From Vogesella margarita (GTDB lineage: Bacteria > Pseudomonadota > Gammaproteobacteria > Burkholderiales > Chromobacteriaceae): DNA of 64,000 nt. The stretch's first letter is position 1; the number at the start of each line of letters is the position of its first letter. Under the pieces are notes generated by a model, which did not search any database, had not been told where the DNA came from, and saw only the letters and a program-made list of their open reading frames with translations. Positions 1 through 8,535 of the stretch are shown piece after piece. The stretch spans positions 85,459 to 149,458 of the forward strand of contig NZ_JAQQLE010000013.1 of assembly GCF_028548475.1 (NCBI RefSeq), written 5' to 3'. Position numbers and translations under genes: made by a program.

Positions 1-578
1 AGCGCGCCGCCGATGCCTACTACCAGCTGGCGTCGCCGCAGGAGCAGGTGAAGACCTGGGTGCTCAACACCCTGCGCTCGTCCACCGCGGCGATGACGCT
101 GATGAACATGTACGAGGACCGCGACGAGCTGGCGCAGCAGATGCAGGCCAGCCTTGCCGAGCGCATGGGCACCTACGGCTACGAGATCGTCAGCGTGCTG
201 ATCGACCAGCCGACGGTATCGGAAGAGGTGCAGCACGCGTTCAACGGCGTGATCGCCTCCGAACGCAAGCGCGAGGCGGCGGTGCAGGAGGCGGAAGCCA
301 AGCGCATCCTGATCGTCGGCGAAGCCCGCGCCGAGGCCGAATCGCAGCAGCTGCGCGCCGAGGGCCTCGCCCGCGCCCGCACGGTGCTAGCCGCCAGTCT
401 GACCGAGGCCATCGCCCAGGCCAAGGGCAGCGGCATCAGCGAGCAAGACATCATGTACCTGCTGCTGGAAACCAACCGTCTCGACACCGTGAAATACGCC
501 AGCGAGAAGGGCAAGCTGGTGCTGATGGACCTGCGCGCACCGGCGAGCCAGGCCGGGCTACAGATTCCGCTGGATTAA
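1..578 (+). CDS. SPFH/Band 7 domain protein (5' end outside window)
   Basis: This is the C-terminal part (about 192 residues) of a stomatin/prohibitin-type SPFH protein. The reading frame is open from the first bases, so the start lies upstream of the window. Visible are the end of the Band 7 domain (EIVSVLIDQPTVSEEVQHAF) and an Ala/Glu/Arg-rich coiled coil (ASERKREAAVQEAEAKRIL onward) followed by a short C-terminal segment. Such proteins form oligomeric scaffolds on membranes and often modulate proteases or channels. The family is clear, but the subfamily (HflC-like or plant HIR-like) cannot be fixed without the N-terminus. A repeat-pair terminator follows the stop. Confidence 0.85.
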   Translation, partial: RAADAYYQLASPQEQVKTWVLNTLRSSTAAMTLMNMYEDRDELAQQMQASLAERMGTYGYEIVSVLIDQPTVSEEVQHAFNGVIASERKREAAVQEAEAKRILIVGEARAEAESQQLRAEGLARARTVLAASLTEAIAQAKGSGISEQDIMYLLLETNRLDTVKYASEKGKLVLMDLRAPASQAGLQIPLD

Positions 579-602
579 ACCGGACTTGTCCGCAGCACCG
601 GC

Positions 603-637
603 AAGGTTGGCCGCAAGATTGCGGCCAACCTTTTTTT
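603..637 (+). terminator. Terminator built from an inverted repeat-word pair
   Basis: AAGGTTGGCCGCAA (603-616) is followed two bases later by its exact reverse complement (619-632) and a T run. It forms a 14-bp stem just after the SPFH gene. The very short loop means the inner pairs probably open, but the G+C stem plus T run is typical of a Rho-independent terminator. Confidence 0.8.
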
Positions 638-759
638 ACGCCCCGGCCGCCGCGACGATGCGGCAAGCTTGTTGACGTTGCACCGCGGCAACGGGCATGA
701 TGCCAGAGCACAAATAAGCGGGATCCACCCGTACTGCAGACAAAGAAATCGGAGAAACC

Positions 760-1071
760 ATGAGTCAGTTCGACAACGTCAGCGTCGTAAAAGAAGCCAA
801 TGTCTATTTTGACGGCAAGTGCGTCAGCCACGGCATCATCATGCCGGACGGCAGCCGCAAGTCCGTCGGCGTGATCCTGCCGGCCAAGCTGCTGTTCAGC
901 ACCGGCGCCCCGGAAATCATGGAAATCCTGGCCGGCGAATGCAAGGTCACCCTCGCCGGCGAAACCAGCGCCAGCAGCTACAAGGCCGGTGACTCGTTCA
1001 AGGTGCCGGGCGAAAGCTCGTTCCAGATCGAGGTCAGCGACACCGTGCACTACGTCTGCCACTTCGGCTGA
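760..1071 (+). CDS. ppnP: Pyrimidine/purine nucleoside phosphorylase (DUF1255)
   Basis: This 103-residue protein matches the small cupin-fold PpnP/YaiE family (formerly UPF0345). The family phosphorolyses several nucleosides to base plus ribose-1-phosphate for salvage in the cytosol. Family hallmarks visible are the N-terminal [13 protein letters not shown], the central [21 protein letters not shown], and the C-terminal [16 protein letters not shown] followed by HYVCHFG. Length equals the family norm. An AAATCGGAGAAACC ribosome-binding segment precedes the ATG. It appears to be a single-gene unit with its own UUCG-loop terminator. Confidence 0.93.
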   Translation: MSQFDNVSVVKEANVYFDGKCVSHGIIMPDGSRKSVGVILPAKLLFSTGAPEIMEILAGECKVTLAGETSASSYKAGDSFKVPGESSFQIEVSDTVHYVCHFG

Positions 1072-1090
1072 GCCGCACGCCGCCATGATC

Positions 1091-1120
1091 AGCGGGGCCA
1101 CTTCGGTGGCCCCGTTTTCA
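1091..1120 (+). terminator. Rho-independent terminator of ppnP
   Basis: A perfect 9-bp stem CGGGGCCAC/GTGGCCCCG (1093-1101 and 1106-1114) is closed by a TTCG tetraloop and followed by TTTTC. A single reverse repeat word (TTGCGGCCAACG) starts directly after it at 1121. Confidence 0.85.
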
Positions 1121-1248
1121 TTGCGGCCAACGTCGACTACGCCATTGGTGGGGGCCGCTTCCGCCGGATGGCCCCACTTGACCCAGGATAAGGCCGCCCG
1201 CCTTGCCGCTTGCTACTGTGCGCCGGTCCCGACTGACGGAAACACAGC

Positions 1249-2256
1249 ATGCAACGTCTTCCCGAACTGATCTGCCCGGCGGGCAGTCTGCCCGCGCTGA
1301 AGGCCGCCATCGACAATGGCGCGGACGCGGTCTATCTCGGCCTCAAGAACGACACCAACGCCCGCAACTTCGCCGGGCTGAATTTCGACCACCGCAGTGC
1401 CAGCGAGGGCATCCGCTACGCCCGCGACCACAAGCGCAAGGTGCTGATGGCGATCAACACCTACGCCCGCGGCGGCGACAGCCTGCGCTGGCGCGCCGCC
1501 ATCGACGAGGCTGCCGCGCTGGGCGTCGACGCGGTAATCCTCGCCGACCTGGGTCTGCTCGCCTACGCGCACGAGCGCCACCCGGCGCTGCGCCTGCACC
1601 TGTCGGTACAGGGCTCAGCCACCAACTACGAAGCCATCAATCTGGCGCAATCGCTGTTCGGCGTGCAGCGCGCGGTGTTGCCGCGGGTGCTGACGCTGGA
1701 TCAGGTGCGCCACGTGATCGCCAATACCAGCGTCGAGATCGAGGTGTTCGGTTTCGGCAGCCTGTGCGTGATGGTGGAAGGCCGCTGCCTACTGTCCAGC
1801 TACGCCACCGGCGAATCGCCGAACAGCCACGGCGTCTGTTCGCCGGCGCGCTTCGTACGCTGGGAGGACAACGGCCAGGGCATGGACGCCCGCCTCAACC
1901 ACATCCTGATCGACCGCTACGGCGCCAGCGAAACCGCCGGCTACCCGACGCTGTGCAAGGGCCGTTTCGAGGTGGAAGGCCATACCGATTACGTGCTGGA
2001 GCAGCCGTCCAGCCTCAACGTGCTGGCGATGCTGCCGCAGCTGCTGGATGCCGGCGTTGCCGCGATCAAGGTCGAAGGCCGCCAGCGCAGCCCGGCCTAC
2101 GTCGCGCAGGTCACCCGCGCGCTGCGCGAGGCACTGGATCAGGCCGGCCAGAGCGCGCAGCGTTTCAGCGTCAAGCCGGCCTGGCAACAAGCGCTGGCCA
2201 AGGTGTCGGAAGGCCAGCAGGTCACCCTCGGCGCCTACGACCGGCCGTGGAAATAA
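1249..2256 (+). CDS. ubiU: O2-independent ubiquinone hydroxylation protein UbiU (U32 family)
   Basis: This 335-residue member of the peptidase U32 family corresponds to UbiU (YhbU). With UbiV it carries out the ring hydroxylations of ubiquinone synthesis when oxygen is absent. The four cysteines expected to ligate the 4Fe-4S cluster are at positions 173, 180, 197 and 236 (SLCVMVEGRC, GVCSPARF, TLCKGRF), with the same spacing as in E. coli. The N-terminal LICPAGSLPALKAAIDNGAD motif is typical. It starts the ubiU-ubiV-ubiT operon, with only 18 bases to ubiV. Confidence 0.93.
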   Translation: MQRLPELICPAGSLPALKAAIDNGADAVYLGLKNDTNARNFAGLNFDHRSASEGIRYARDHKRKVLMAINTYARGGDSLRWRAAIDEAAALGVDAVILADLGLLAYAHERHPALRLHLSVQGSATNYEAINLAQSLFGVQRAVLPRVLTLDQVRHVIANTSVEIEVFGFGSLCVMVEGRCLLSSYATGESPNSHGVCSPARFVRWEDNGQGMDARLNHILIDRYGASETAGYPTLCKGRFEVEGHTDYVLEQPSSLNVLAMLPQLLDAGVAAIKVEGRQRSPAYVAQVTRALREALDQAGQSAQRFSVKPAWQQALAKVSEGQQVTLGAYDRPWK

Positions 2257-2274
2257 CAAGGAGACGCTTCAATC

Positions 2275-3198
2275 ATGTCACATCCCGCCATGAGGCTCTC
2301 GCTCGGGCCGCTGCAGTACTTCTGGTATCGCGACCAGGTGATGGAGTTTTACGCCGAAGCCGCCGGCTGGCCGCTGGACATCATCTATCTGGGTGAAGTG
2401 GTCTGTTCGCGGCGCCAGCAGTTGCGCACCCGCGACTGGATCGCCCTCGCCGACGACCTCGCCGCCAGCGGCAAGGAAATCATTCTCTCCAGCCAGGTGT
2501 TGCTGGAGAGCGAAAGCGACCTCAAACGCCTGCGCCAGCTGATCGAACACGGTGCCGTGCGCCTGGAGGCCAACGATCTGGGCGCGGTGCGCCTGCTGCA
2601 CGAGCGCCAGCTGCCCTTCGTCGCCGGCCCGCACCTCAACATCTACAACCGCGACACGCTGCGCCTGTTCCAGCAACTGGGCGCCTACCGCTGGGTGTGC
2701 CCGCTGGAGTGCAGCGCCAGCCTGCTGCGCGACATCCTCGGCGATGAGGAAGACCTGCCGGAGACCGAGCTGTTCGCCTGGGGCCGGCTGCCGCTGGCCT
2801 ACTCCGCGCGCTGCTTTACCGCCCGCCACTACCGGCTGAACAAGGACGACTGCCAGTTCAAGTGCCTGGAGCATCCGGAAGGCATGACCATGCACACCCA
2901 GGACGGCCAGCCCTTCCTCGCCATCAACGGCATCCAGACCCAGTCCGCGGCGCGGCAATCGCTGCTGGCGCACTACCCGGCGCTGCAGCACAGCGGCGTC
3001 GGCATCCTGCGTCTCAGCCCGCAGGCCGACAACATGGCCGCCATCGTGCAGCAGTTCCGTGACGTGCTGACCCAGCCGTCCACCGCGGCAGCGGCCGCGA
3101 AGCAGCTGCAGTCGCTGTCCGCGATGCCGCTGGCCGACGGCTACTGGCGCGGCGAGGCCGGCATTGCCTACCAGGGAGACCACCATGCCTGTTCCTGA
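2275..3198 (+). CDS. ubiV: O2-independent ubiquinone hydroxylation protein UbiV (U32 family)
   Basis: This 307-residue U32-family protein is the partner of UbiU in anaerobic ubiquinone synthesis. Iron-sulfur ligand candidates are Cys44, Cys180, Cys193 and Cys197 ([32 protein letters not shown]), a pattern matching E. coli UbiV. The start at 2275 is supported by AAGGAG upstream; a second in-frame ATG five codons later is possible. The stop overlaps the start of ubiT by 14 bases, so the two are translationally coupled. Confidence 0.93.
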   Translation: MSHPAMRLSLGPLQYFWYRDQVMEFYAEAAGWPLDIIYLGEVVCSRRQQLRTRDWIALADDLAASGKEIILSSQVLLESESDLKRLRQLIEHGAVRLEANDLGAVRLLHERQLPFVAGPHLNIYNRDTLRLFQQLGAYRWVCPLECSASLLRDILGDEEDLPETELFAWGRLPLAYSARCFTARHYRLNKDDCQFKCLEHPEGMTMHTQDGQPFLAINGIQTQSAARQSLLAHYPALQHSGVGILRLSPQADNMAAIVQQFRDVLTQPSTAAAAAKQLQSLSAMPLADGYWRGEAGIAYQGDHHACS

Positions 3199-3619
3199 CT
3201 TTACCCTGCCGCCCTTCGGCCGCCGCTGGCTGCAACGCCTGCCGGCAACGCCGCCGGCGTGGCTGCTGGTGCACAGCCTCAACCAGCTGCAAAAGCGGCA
3301 GGTACTGGCCGCCGACATGAGCCTGCTCAGCGGCAAGACCTTCGCGGTGGAGATTTGCGACGCCGGCCTGACGCTGACCTTCCGTGCCGATGACGAGCGC
3401 TTCCACACCGGCAACAGTGGCGACGCGCCCGACCTGCGGCTGGCCGCCAACCTGGCCGACTTCCTGCGGCTGATGCTGCGCGAGGAAGACCCGGACACGC
3501 TATTCTTCTCGCGCCGGCTGCGCATCGAGGGCGACACCGAGCTGGGGCTGATCGTGAAAAACCTGCTCGACAGCGTCGACTGGGACAGCACGCCGCTGCG
3601 CCGCTTCATGCAGCACTAG
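3185..3619 (+). CDS. ubiT: Ubiquinone accessory factor UbiT (SCP2 domain)
   Basis: This protein of about 144 residues has an SCP2 sterol-carrier-like domain and corresponds to UbiT (YhbT), a lipid-binding partner of UbiU/UbiV. Visible family features are [40 protein letters not shown], the [19 protein letters not shown] segment, and a C-terminal SVDWDSTPL. The ATG at 3185 is preceded by CAGGGAGA. An upstream in-frame TTG at 3164 is less likely because it would precede that site. It ends the operon before a repeat-pair terminator. Confidence 0.9.
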   Translation: MPVPDFTLPPFGRRWLQRLPATPPAWLLVHSLNQLQKRQVLAADMSLLSGKTFAVEICDAGLTLTFRADDERFHTGNSGDAPDLRLAANLADFLRLMLREEDPDTLFFSRRLRIEGDTELGLIVKNLLDSVDWDSTPLRRFMQH

Positions 3620-3641
3620 CGGCGTAAACCCATAATGGCAA

Positions 3642-3685
3642 AAGGTTGGCCGCAACGCCGTGCAGCGTTGCGGCCAACCTTTTGT
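3642..3685. terminator. Bidirectional terminator from an inverted repeat-word pair
   Basis: AAGGTTGGCCGCAA (3642-3655) and TTGCGGCCAACCTT (3668-3681) form a 14-bp stem with flanking A and T runs, extended by partly paired CGC/GCG bases. It lies between convergent ubiT and the Hpt/HD-GYP gene, so it can stop transcription from both sides. Confidence 0.8.
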
Positions 3686-3706
3686 CCGTTCGTCAGCCCG
3701 CCGGAA

Positions 3707-4816
3707 CTAGCGGATGTGCGGCAGCCCCTCGCCGCTGGCGATGCGCCGGTGCACCACGGCATTGAAGTGGCCGATCCAGCGCCGGTCGAACTGCGACTCG
3801 CAGGCGTTCAGCTCCGCCACCGCGCGCAGCAGCGAACGGGCCTGCTGCCGCTGGCTGTGCTTGAGAATCACTGCCTCGAACGCATCAACGATCGCGATCA
3901 AACGCGCGCCGTCGCAAATGCTGTCGCCACCCAGCCCGGCCGGATAGCCCTTGCCGTCCAGCCGTTCGTGATGCTGGCGCACCATCAGCGTCGCCTCTTC
4001 CCAGCCCGTCATCCGCGCCAGCAGGTCGGCACCCCATTGCGGGTGGTGCGCCAGCTGCACCCGCTCTTCCTCGCTCAGCCGCCCCTGCTTCAGCCACAGC
4101 GCTTCCGGCAGGAACATCATGCCCAGATCGTGGAGGTAGATCGCCGCCTCCAGCTGCAGCGGGTTGACCGCAAAGCCGGCCGCCTCGTTGCAGGCGCGCG
4201 CCAATAGCAGGTTGCGCTCGGTACGACCCTGGAACAGCAGCGAACGCTGCTCGAACTGCATCGCCAGCTGGTGGAACAGGCGCAGATCGTCGCGCTGGCT
4301 GGCACTGAGCGCGGCGGCCTGGGCGTCGGCCTGATACGGCACCACCGGCTTGTAGCCAGTCACCGTCTCGATCAGGTGCGCGATGGCACCGTCCAGCGCC
4401 GCCGGTGGTGTTTGCGCAACCTGCGCCAGCTCCTGGCACAACAGGTGAAAGTCGGCCAGCGTCGCCTCGCTGTGCAGCTCCAGCGTCTGCATCAGCAACT
4501 CCAGCCGGTCCAGCGCCAGAAACAGCACCTGCTCGATGTTGTAGCCGAACGGCAGCTCGCCGCTGCGCACCCGCACCAGCACGTCCTCCATGCCATGCAG
4601 CAGCGGCACCAGAAAGCCCAGCCGGCACAGCCCGGCATCACCCTTGATGGTGTGCAGCAGGCGCATCAGTTCGCCCAGCAGCCCGGTGTCGCCCGGCGTC
4701 TGCCGCAATGCGCTCAGCAGGTGCGCGATCCGCGGCGCATAGTCTTCCAGCGCATTCTGGAAATCGGTAAAGCTTTCTTCGTCTTCGATGCGGTAATACG
4801 CAGGTAAACTGGCCAC
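3707..4816 (-). CDS. Hpt domain - HD-GYP fusion signalling protein
   Basis: The start chosen is GTG at 4816, preceded by CACCGGAGGCG; this gives 369 residues. Residues 10-115 form a histidine phosphotransfer (Hpt) domain with phospho-acceptor His55 in LLHTIKGDAG. Residues 180-365 form an HD-GYP-type domain with YLHDLG (His229-Asp230) and HHERLDGKGYPAGLGG (282 onward). HD-GYP proteins hydrolyse cyclic di-GMP, so a phosphorelay-controlled phosphodiesterase is inferred. The HD block lacks a canonical HDIGK lysine. No kinase or receiver gene is adjacent. It converges on ubiT and is divergent from cspA. Confidence 0.8.
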   Translation of the reverse strand: MASLPAYYRIEDEESFTDFQNALEDYAPRIAHLLSALRQTPGDTGLLGELMRLLHTIKGDAGLCRLGFLVPLLHGMEDVLVRVRSGELPFGYNIEQVLFLALDRLELLMQTLELHSEATLADFHLLCQELAQVAQTPPAALDGAIAHLIETVTGYKPVVPYQADAQAAALSASQRDDLRLFHQLAMQFEQRSLLFQGRTERNLLLARACNEAAGFAVNPLQLEAAIYLHDLGMMFLPEALWLKQGRLSEEERVQLAHHPQWGADLLARMTGWEEATLMVRQHHERLDGKGYPAGLGGDSICDGARLIAIVDAFEAVILKHSQRQQARSLLRAVAELNACESQFDRRWIGHFNAVVHRRIASGEGLPHIR

Positions 4817-5147
4817 GCCACGCCTCCGGTGAATATCGGGTCTTGTCCGGCTTATCGATGCTGTATAGCCAATGACAGACCAATGTGCCACAGCCGGCGG
4901 CAACGCGCCGCCAAAGCTTGACCAGACGCAATGATTGCCCGCTTCTACCCCGGATTTCCGACAATTTTCTCCCTGCACGCCAAAAAACACTTGCCGAGGA
5001 CGACACCAACAGGCAGACTGCGTTCTGCAGTTTTTCAAGATGTGATCTGTCAGTTGTTGTAGTGGCCCTGCCCGTACCACAGTTTGTCATTTCTCTTGAT
5101 TGACATGCGCTTTTCTCAATTTACCTATTCTCCAAAGGGAACAGAAC
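4817..5147. promoter_or_regulatory. Divergent regulatory region upstream of cspA
   Basis: This 331-base gap is more AT-rich than its surroundings and holds no convincing gene. A perfect -35 hexamer TTGACA lies at 5100-5105, with TACCTATT at about 5122-5129 as a weak -10. The predicted cspA leader would be only 10-15 bases, unlike the long thermosensing leader of E. coli cspA. The promoter for the leftward Hpt/HD-GYP gene must also lie here but was not resolved. Confidence 0.5.
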
Positions 5148-5351
5148 ATGGCAACCGGTACCGTTAAATGGTTTAACGACTCCAAGGGCTTCGGCTTCAT
5201 CACTCCAGACAACGGCGGCGACGACGTTTTCGCTCACTTCTCCCAGATCAACTCCAAAGGCTTCCGCACTCTGGCTGAAAACCAGCGCGTAAGCTTCGAC
5301 ATCGTTGACGGCCCTAAGGGCAAGCAAGCTTCCAACATCCAGCCAGAGTAA
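5148..5351 (+). CDS. cspA: Cold shock protein (CspA family)
   Basis: This 67-residue single cold-shock-domain protein binds single-stranded RNA and DNA and melts RNA structure. The RNP1 motif KGFGFITP and RNP2 motif [10 protein letters not shown] are intact, and the N-terminal [17 protein letters not shown] is textbook. The ATG follows AAAGGGAACAGAAC. Codon use is less GC-biased than in neighbours, as is common for highly expressed small genes. A strong terminator follows within 40 bases. Confidence 0.95.
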   Translation: MATGTVKWFNDSKGFGFITPDNGGDDVFAHFSQINSKGFRTLAENQRVSFDIVDGPKGKQASNIQPE

Positions 5352-5377
5352 TTCTGCCGCTGGCTGTACGAAAGCCG

Positions 5378-5410
5378 AAAAAAACCCGGATCATGTCCGG
5401 GTTTTTTGTT
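5378..5410 (+). terminator. Rho-independent terminator of cspA
   Basis: The stem AAAACCCGGA/TCCGGGTTTT (from 5381 and 5396) with loop TCATG is followed by a T run. Confidence 0.9.
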
Positions 5411-5435
5411 TTGTTACCGCGCGCAAGGCACCGCC

Positions 5436-6002
5436 ATGAACACTACCGACCAAGACGCCATTCTTGATGCAACCCGCCGCTGGCTGGAAAACGCCGTCAT
5501 CGGCCTGAACCTGTGCCCGTTTGCCAAATCGGTCTACGTCAAGAACCAGGTCCGCATCATCGTCAGCGAGGCACGCGATCCGGCCACCCTGCTGGAACAG
5601 CTGATGCTGGAGCTGCGCCTGCTGCAGGAGACCGACCCGCAGGAAACTGATACCACCCTGCTGGTGCACCCGCACACGCTGCAGCGCTTTCTCGATTTCA
5701 ACGACTTTCTGGAAATCGTCGATGCCGCGGTGGCCGACATGGGGCTGGAAGGCGAGATCCAGGTGGCCAGCTTCCACCCGAAATTCCAGTTTGCCGACAC
5801 CACCGTCAACGATATCGGCAACTTCACCAACCGCTCGCCCTACCCGACCCTGCACCTGATCCGCGAGAGCAGCATCGCGCGGGCAGTGGAGGCCTTTCCG
5901 GAGGCAGAGGCGATCTTCGAGCGCAATATCGAGGTGCTGGAAGAGCTGGGACACGCCGGCTGGGCGGCACTGGATGTCGGCCCGGAACGCAATAAGCCAT
6001 AA
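5436..6002 (+). CDS. DUF1415 family protein
   Basis: This protein of about 188 residues matches the DUF1415 family, a conserved proteobacterial group of unknown biochemical role. Recognisable are RRWLENAVIGLNLCPFAKSV near the N-terminus, TTLLVHPHTLQRFLDFNDFL, and the histidine-containing ASFHPKFQFA with NFTNRSPYPTLHLIRE. The conserved Cys and His residues suggest metal binding or catalysis, which is only inference. The ATG at 5436 was preferred over an upstream in-frame start inside the cspA terminator. It converges on the acyltransferase gene across a shared terminator. Confidence 0.88.
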   Translation: MNTTDQDAILDATRRWLENAVIGLNLCPFAKSVYVKNQVRIIVSEARDPATLLEQLMLELRLLQETDPQETDTTLLVHPHTLQRFLDFNDFLEIVDAAVADMGLEGEIQVASFHPKFQFADTTVNDIGNFTNRSPYPTLHLIRESSIARAVEAFPEAEAIFERNIEVLEELGHAGWAALDVGPERNKP

Positions 6003-6032
6003 AAAAACATCACGCCTGGCGTGATGTTTTTC
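6003..6032. terminator. Bidirectional terminator
   Basis: AACATCACGCC/GGCGTGATGTT forms a near-loopless perfect inverted repeat flanked by A and T runs between two convergent genes. Confidence 0.85.
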
Positions 6033-6056
6033 ATTGCCGGCTGGCCTTGGCACCGC

Positions 6057-6632
6057 TTACTGCTTGTGCGGGTGCCTGCCGATGATGTCGCGATAGAAGG
6101 CACGAATCTGCGGCATGTCCACCGCGATATCGCCGCTGGGCTGGTACAGCGCCAGGATACCGCCACGCTTGCGCGGATAATCGAGATACGCCAGCGCAAT
6201 CGGCACGCCGGCACCCTGCGCGATGTAATAGAAACCGCTCTTCCACTCCGTCACCCGGCCACGGGTGCCCTCCGGCGGCACCGCCAGCACCAGCGCATCA
6301 CGCTGGCGGAATTCGGCCACCATCTGCTCCACCAGCGAATTGTTCTGGCGGCGGTCAACCGCGACGCCCCCCAGCCAGCGCATCAGCGGCCCGAACGGCC
6401 CGCTGAACAGGGTGTGCTTGCCCATCCAGTAGATCCGGGCGCGGGCGGCAAAGCAGAACATCAGGGTGAGCGGAAAATCCCAGTTGCTGGTATGCGGCGC
6501 ACCAATCAGTACGTACTTCTGCAGGCAGGGAAAGTCGCCATCCAGCCGCCAGCCGAGCAGGCGCAGCGTGACAACGGAAAACCAGCGACAAAGGGTACGC
6601 ACGACCGGCGTATCGAAAATGGTGTAGTGCAT
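6057..6632 (-). CDS. Lysophospholipid acyltransferase family protein (PlsC-like)
   Basis: This protein of about 191 residues belongs to the LPLAT superfamily, which transfers acyl groups to glycerol-phosphate or related lipids at the inner membrane. The catalytic HX4D-type motif appears as APHTSNWDFP and the second block as VPPEGTRGRVTEWKSGFYYIA; GGVAVDRR precedes it. The ATG at 6632 was chosen over a TTG four codons upstream. It is shorter than classical PlsC (about 240) and resembles stand-alone acyltransferases of unknown acceptor. It is probably monocistronic. Confidence 0.85.
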   Translation of the reverse strand: MHYTIFDTPVVRTLCRWFSVVTLRLLGWRLDGDFPCLQKYVLIGAPHTSNWDFPLTLMFCFAARARIYWMGKHTLFSGPFGPLMRWLGGVAVDRRQNNSLVEQMVAEFRQRDALVLAVPPEGTRGRVTEWKSGFYYIAQGAGVPIALAYLDYPRKRGGILALYQPSGDIAVDMPQIRAFYRDIIGRHPHKQ

Positions 6633-6746
6633 GCAACGCCCCAAAGGCGATAACCGCAGGGGCTAGCGCAATCCGATCAGCTTGCCGACCGCCAGGCGGC
6701 CGGCGCAAAGAGGGCGAGAGTGTACATCATGTGCCGCGATACGAGC

Positions 6747-7229
6747 TTATTGCTGCGTCAGCTGGCCGGTCACGATCAGCTCGATGATGCGCTCGGCGGT
6801 ATCCATGTCCGCCTGCTGGTACGCCGACTTGACGTAGGGCAGCAGTCGCGCCAGTTCCGCCTCGCTGGCATTCGCGACCAGCGCCGACATGTCGTAGATG
6901 AAGCGCACGAACAGCACGCCCGGCTCCGGCTCCTCGATGCGCATGATGCGCGAGCCGCCCGGATGCGACGCTGAAGCCTGCGCGTAGTAACGCACTTCCT
7001 GCGCCTCTTCCAGCTCAATGCGTTCGTTCACGACCAGTGAGCCGAAGGTAATTTCGCGCTGCCAGACGCTCCCCTTGCGCGCCACGATGCGTGCACTGGT
7101 GATGTTTTCGTCGAACTGCATCGGCAGCTCGGCGCGCAACACCAGCCCCTGCCACAGCTGCTGCCGGGTCAGCATTGGCGCCTGGCTGCTATCGACGGGG
7201 GAGATGCGAATCAAATGTTCAAACTGCAT
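6747..7229 (-). CDS. DUF1857 (SRPBCC/AtaL-like) family protein
   Basis: This 160-residue protein looks like the SRPBCC (START-like) DUF1857 group. The pattern includes an N-terminal FEHLIRIS, LTRQQLWQGLVLRAELP, SVWQREITFGSLVVNERIEL and C-terminal YKS/AYQQADMDTAERIIELI helices. These proteins bind hydrophobic ligands in a deep cavity, but the substrate is unknown. The ATG at 7229 is supported by TGAGGA upstream; an in-frame start five codons earlier is less likely. No operon partner is evident. Confidence 0.75.
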   Translation of the reverse strand: MQFEHLIRISPVDSSQAPMLTRQQLWQGLVLRAELPMQFDENITSARIVARKGSVWQREITFGSLVVNERIELEEAQEVRYYAQASASHPGGSRIMRIEEPEPGVLFVRFIYDMSALVANASEAELARLLPYVKSAYQQADMDTAERIIELIVTGQLTQQ

Positions 7230-7557
7230 GACAACAATCCTCACAATGGCGGTTACGCCGCTGATGTTCTGATGCCGCTATTGTAGCTTGGTTGCAATTT
7301 CGCAACATAAAAAGCCGGCATCCACCACGTTCTTTAATCAAACATCACAGAAGCTTAAATCAATTAATTACACATCATCGGGCAATCACGACAACGCCAT
7401 GGGCGAAACAATCGCTCATGCTTTAATTGTTCACATATTGCGATAGCAGAGCCTGCCCACAAGGCAGGCGCCGACAACACCAGCCGGCGACCACCGGCCA
7501 GCACGGCACAGAAGATCAACCCCACACCAACATCTAGACTCGGGTTCGCTTCTTCCC
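7230..7557. other. AT-rich divergent intergenic region
   Basis: This 328-base gap separates two divergent genes and is clearly AT-richer than average, especially 7290-7450. It contains the hairpin GCCTGCC/GGCAGGC (7451-7469) without a T run. No RNA gene, repeat word or convincing promoter pair was recognised. Confidence 0.4.
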
Positions 7558-8439
7558 ATGATTGCACCACTACAAAAAGCGCCCTACCTCGGCAATGCCG
7601 GCGTCAGCCAGTTTGTAACCCAGCTGGCCAGCTGGCTGGACGGCGAGCCGTTTGGCGAACACCAGTTCTACATCCGAGACAAGATCCTGCCGGACGGCTA
7701 CGACCGCGCTTTCCGTGCCGATACCCTGCAGCAGGCCTTCCAGCGCTTTTACTGGAATGGCCGCCACTACGAGCAACACCTGGCGATCCAGCAGTCCTTG
7801 CGCGAACGGCTGGACCGGGCGCTGAGCCAGCAGCACGACGCGCTGGTCGACATTATCGACGACACGCTGCTGTGGGCGTCCGGCGGCAAGGTGATCAAGC
7901 TCTATACCCTGAACCGCGACTGGGCTCGCAGCCATGCGGCCAACCTTGCCGCCAAGCTGCAACGCAGCCTCGCCATTTTTGCCAGCGACGCCCCGGACTG
8001 CAGCGCCTTCGACGGCGAGCTGCGCATGAACGCCGGCTTTACCAAGGTATACACCCTGGCCGCGCCGCGATTGCTGGCCTACGACGGCCGCACCGGCGCC
8101 GCACTGGGCTACCTGGTGCGCCAGTTCTGCGAGAAAAACCGCCTGCTGCTGGACCCGAACCTGTGCTTTCCGTGGGCGCCGGGCGCCTCCACCATGAACC
8201 GCAACCCCAGCACCGAGCTGCTGCACTTCAAGCAGCTGGCCAACCGCAGCCGCTTCCACGCCGAATGGAAAATCCGTGCCGGCTGGCTGCTGGGTGCCGC
8301 CTGCGACGCCGCCCGCAGCGACTGGTGCAAGGGTGACGCCGGCCTGCGCCGTGTCGAGGCCGCGCTGTTCATGATTGGCTACGACATCCCGCTGGCCAGA
8401 AAACCGGCCCGCCCAGGCCGCAGCCTGCTGGCCGTCTGA
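7558..8439 (+). CDS. Hypothetical protein, family not recognised
   Basis: This 293-residue open frame has codon usage like its neighbours and no signal peptide or clear membrane segment. I do not recognise a family. The N-terminal half is rich in aromatic and charged residues (YIRDKILPDGYDRAFRAD, RFYWNGRHYEQH). A repeat word encodes HAANLAAKL around residue 127. Later it has FDGELRMNAGFTKVYTLAAPRLL and LCFPWAPGASTMNRNPS. It lies 96 bases before dgt on the same strand but has no obvious functional link. The first ATG was used; no strong Shine-Dalgarno is visible. Confidence 0.7.
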   Translation: MIAPLQKAPYLGNAGVSQFVTQLASWLDGEPFGEHQFYIRDKILPDGYDRAFRADTLQQAFQRFYWNGRHYEQHLAIQQSLRERLDRALSQQHDALVDIIDDTLLWASGGKVIKLYTLNRDWARSHAANLAAKLQRSLAIFASDAPDCSAFDGELRMNAGFTKVYTLAAPRLLAYDGRTGAALGYLVRQFCEKNRLLLDPNLCFPWAPGASTMNRNPSTELLHFKQLANRSRFHAEWKIRAGWLLGAACDAARSDWCKGDAGLRRVEAALFMIGYDIPLARKPARPGRSLLAV

Positions 8440-8535
8440 GGCGGCCCCGCCTGCACGGCCACCGTGTTTCTGGCATGATCGGGGCATGGCAAGCGCACGC
8501 TTACCGTGTCTGCCGACCTCAAGGACCACGCCGCC

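Noticed and set aside
5121..5327. Leftward ORF across cspA
   Set aside because: It is antisense to an intact cspA; no ribosome site or domain.
7451..7469. Hairpin GCCTGCC/GGCAGGC as a terminator
   Set aside because: It lies between divergent genes and has no T run.
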